This document shows, piece by piece, positions 5,868 to 7,084 of a DNA stretch of 7,084 bases. This DNA comes from Candidatus Omnitrophota bacterium (GTDB taxonomy: Bacteria; Omnitrophota; Gorgyraeia; JAHIPI01), in contig JAUWWU010000047.1 of assembly GCA_030616695.1 (NCBI GenBank), positions 1 through 7,084 on the forward strand, given 5' to 3'. Position 1 is the first letter of the stretch. Every line of letters starts with the position of its first letter. A program made the translations under genes and the position numbers. The notes below the pieces were generated by a model. It saw only the letters and a program-made list of their open reading frames with translations, did no database searches and had not been told where the DNA came from.

Positions 5868-6874
5868 AGAGAAGCTCGCCCTTAATAACCCTCCTTATTT
5901 TTTCTCTGGTCTTTTCCGGTTGTTCCGGCAGGCAATCCGACAGACGGGCGCGTTTCTATATGGGCACGACCATGGAATTCAATATCGCCTGTTCGGATAA
6001 AAGTGCGTCTTTAGTAAAAGAGGCGGCGGATATGGCCGAATCAAGGATATCCGCGCTTGAGGGATTGCTCTCCATATTCGATGGGTCGAGCGTAGTATCA
6101 AAAATAAACAGCGATAATAAAAAAAGAGTTGTCAAGGTACCCCTAGAGTTATTCCGGCTCGTAGAAAGGGCAAAAGAGTATCACGCATTGACCGAAGGCG
6201 CTTTTGATATCACCATAGAACCCCTTACCGAGATATGGGGTTTCGGGCCGGAGAAAAGGACAGTGCCGGATACTCAAGCCATATCCGGGATACTGCCGTA
6301 TGTGGGCCTCGACAAAATAAGGCTCGATGACAAAAATAAAACGCTCATTTTTGATGACCCCAGGGTCCGCATGGATTTCGGCGGCCTTGCCAAAGGGTAT
6401 GCGGTGGACGAGGCGGTCAGGATATTTAAGGGCTACGGGATAACCGGCGGATTGGTCAACATGGGCGGAGACCTCTATTGCATGGGGGCAAATCCCGGCG
6501 GCAAGGACTGGTCTATCGGCATCAGGGACCCGGAAAACAAAAAAAAGGTTTTAGCGGTATTAAAAATCCGCGAGAAAGCAATAGCCACGTCCGGAAGTTA
6601 TGAAAATTTTTATATATACAATGACAAAAAATATGCGCATGTCATCGACCCACGCTCCGGCCATACGGTGACAAACGACATAATGAGCGCTACAATAATA
6701 GCCGATGATTGCGCAACGGCTGACGCGTTAGCCACTGCCGTTTTTGTCATAGGCGAAAAGAAGGGCCTTGCCTTAATAGAAAGGCTCTCAGGCATCGAAT
6801 GTTTTATTGTTACGGAAAAAGAGGGCGGGAAGCGCTGCGCGATGTCGAGCGGGATGGGGAATTACCTGAAATGA
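5864..6874 (+). CDS. apbE: FAD:protein FMN transferase, lipoprotein
   Basis: Attaches FMN from FAD covalently to a Thr or Ser of partner proteins such as RnfG/RnfD, NqrB/NqrC and other extracytoplasmic flavoproteins. The 336-residue protein begins with a lipoprotein signal: KR, a hydrophobic run (7-17) and lipobox FSGC with Cys20, placing it on the outer face of the inner membrane. Family landmarks: FYMGTTMEF (31-39), TEGAFDITIEPL (110-121), MDFGGLAKGYAVD (170-182), NMGGDLYCMG (199-208), IATSGSYENF (240-249), HVIDPRSG (259-266) and DDCATADALATAVF (281-294) with the Mg-binding Asp287 and Thr291. It appears full length and intact. The ATG overlaps the preceding stop as ATGA. No protein with a flavinylation target motif is encoded in the window; in a Wood-Ljungdahl anaerobe an Rnf complex is the obvious candidate partner, but this is inference. 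Confidence 0.94.
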   Translation: MKRSSPLITLLIFSLVFSGCSGRQSDRRARFYMGTTMEFNIACSDKSASLVKEAADMAESRISALEGLLSIFDGSSVVSKINSDNKKRVVKVPLELFRLVERAKEYHALTEGAFDITIEPLTEIWGFGPEKRTVPDTQAISGILPYVGLDKIRLDDKNKTLIFDDPRVRMDFGGLAKGYAVDEAVRIFKGYGITGGLVNMGGDLYCMGANPGGKDWSIGIRDPENKKKVLAVLKIREKAIATSGSYENFYIYNDKKYAHVIDPRSGHTVTNDIMSATIIADDCATADALATAVFVIGEKKGLALIERLSGIECFIVTEKEGGKRCAMSSGMGNYLK

Positions 6875-7084
6875 GACGCAAGAGGATCTTAGTCGCAATG
6901 AGCGGGGGCGTTGATTCGTCACTCGCCGCATACCTCTTAAAGCGAAATGGCTTCGAGGTAATAGGGGCCACTATGAAGCTATGGCCGAAAGAAGAGTGCG
7001 GTGCGGACCGCGGTCTTAAGGCCTGTTGCTCGCTTGAAGGCATTGAGGACGCAAGGCGTATTGCGGCAAGACTTAATATCCCGC
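6871..7084 (+). CDS. mnmA: tRNA-uridine 2-sulfurtransferase MnmA (3' end outside window)
   Basis: Thiolates U34 of tRNA Lys, Glu and Gln, using ATP and sulfur from a persulfide relay. Only the first 71 codons are present. The N-terminus RILVAMSGGVDSSLAAYLL has the PP-loop motif SGGVDSS of the ATP-pyrophosphatase fold, followed by GFEVIGATMKLWP and, after a short Cys-containing segment, CCSLEGIEDARRIAARLNIP, the conserved CCS..EDAR signature of MnmA. The start ATG overlaps the apbE stop as ATGA, with GGGGA (6856-6860) 10 nt upstream as a possible ribosome binding site. It appears to be a housekeeping gene carried on the same transcript; no functional link to the folate genes is evident. ThiI and ArgG share the PP-loop but not the CCS signature. 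Confidence 0.93.
   Translation, partial: MRRKRILVAMSGGVDSSLAAYLLKRNGFEVIGATMKLWPKEECGADRGLKACCSLEGIEDARRIAARLNIP

Overview
The window carries nine genes, all on the + strand and packed end to end. No gap exceeds 36 nt and four junctions overlap by 4 or 10 nt, so it reads as the interior of one long operon whose promoter and first genes lie upstream of base 1. The theme is one-carbon metabolism on tetrahydrofolate (THF), in the form used by the methyl branch of the Wood-Ljungdahl (reductive acetyl-CoA) pathway. In order: the C-terminal part of a methenyl-THF cyclohydrolase of the FchA/FTCD_C family (3-434), folD (471-1340), a short anaerobe-type metF (1337-2203), panB (2218-3036), a panE-family gene (3027-3956), acsE, the methyl-THF:corrinoid/iron-sulfur protein methyltransferase (3968-4762), a BioD-like plus DRTGG protein lacking a phosphotransacetylase domain (4764-5867), an ApbE-type FMN transferase lipoprotein (5864-6874), and the start of mnmA (6871 to window end).

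How they fit together: FchA, FolD and MetF would carry methenyl-THF to methylene-THF to methyl-THF, and AcsE would pass the methyl group to the corrinoid protein for acetyl-CoA synthesis. PanB draws on the same methylene-THF pool to make ketopantoate, and PanE would reduce it to pantoate, the precursor of CoA, which is the acceptor of that pathway. ApbE flavinylates membrane electron-transfer proteins such as Rnf or Nqr subunits, which would suit an anaerobe coupling this pathway to ion pumping; no such target is visible here. MnmA (tRNA 2-thiouridylase) looks like a housekeeping gene attached to the same transcript.

The most interesting observation is in FolD. It aligns without gaps to my recollection of E. 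coli FolD over the N-terminal domain, but Lys54 is Gln, Gln98 is His and Asp121 is Glu. The Lys-to-Gln change is the substitution known to abolish cyclohydrolase but not dehydrogenase activity in the human enzyme, and a separate cyclohydrolase gene lies immediately upstream. This FolD is therefore probably a dehydrogenase only, with FchA doing the hydrolase step. Second, a perfect 20-bp inverted repeat (405-452), resembling short dispersed REP-like palindromes, has inserted into the 3' end of fchA, so that it encodes the last nine residues and supplies the stop codon.

The organism is probably an uncultured anaerobic bacterium with a Wood-Ljungdahl pathway. Base composition, heavy use of ATA and AGG codons, and the repeat type remind me of Candidatus Omnitrophota or similar lineages, but this is a weak inference. 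I see no RNA gene, CRISPR, complete insertion sequence or intrinsic terminator.
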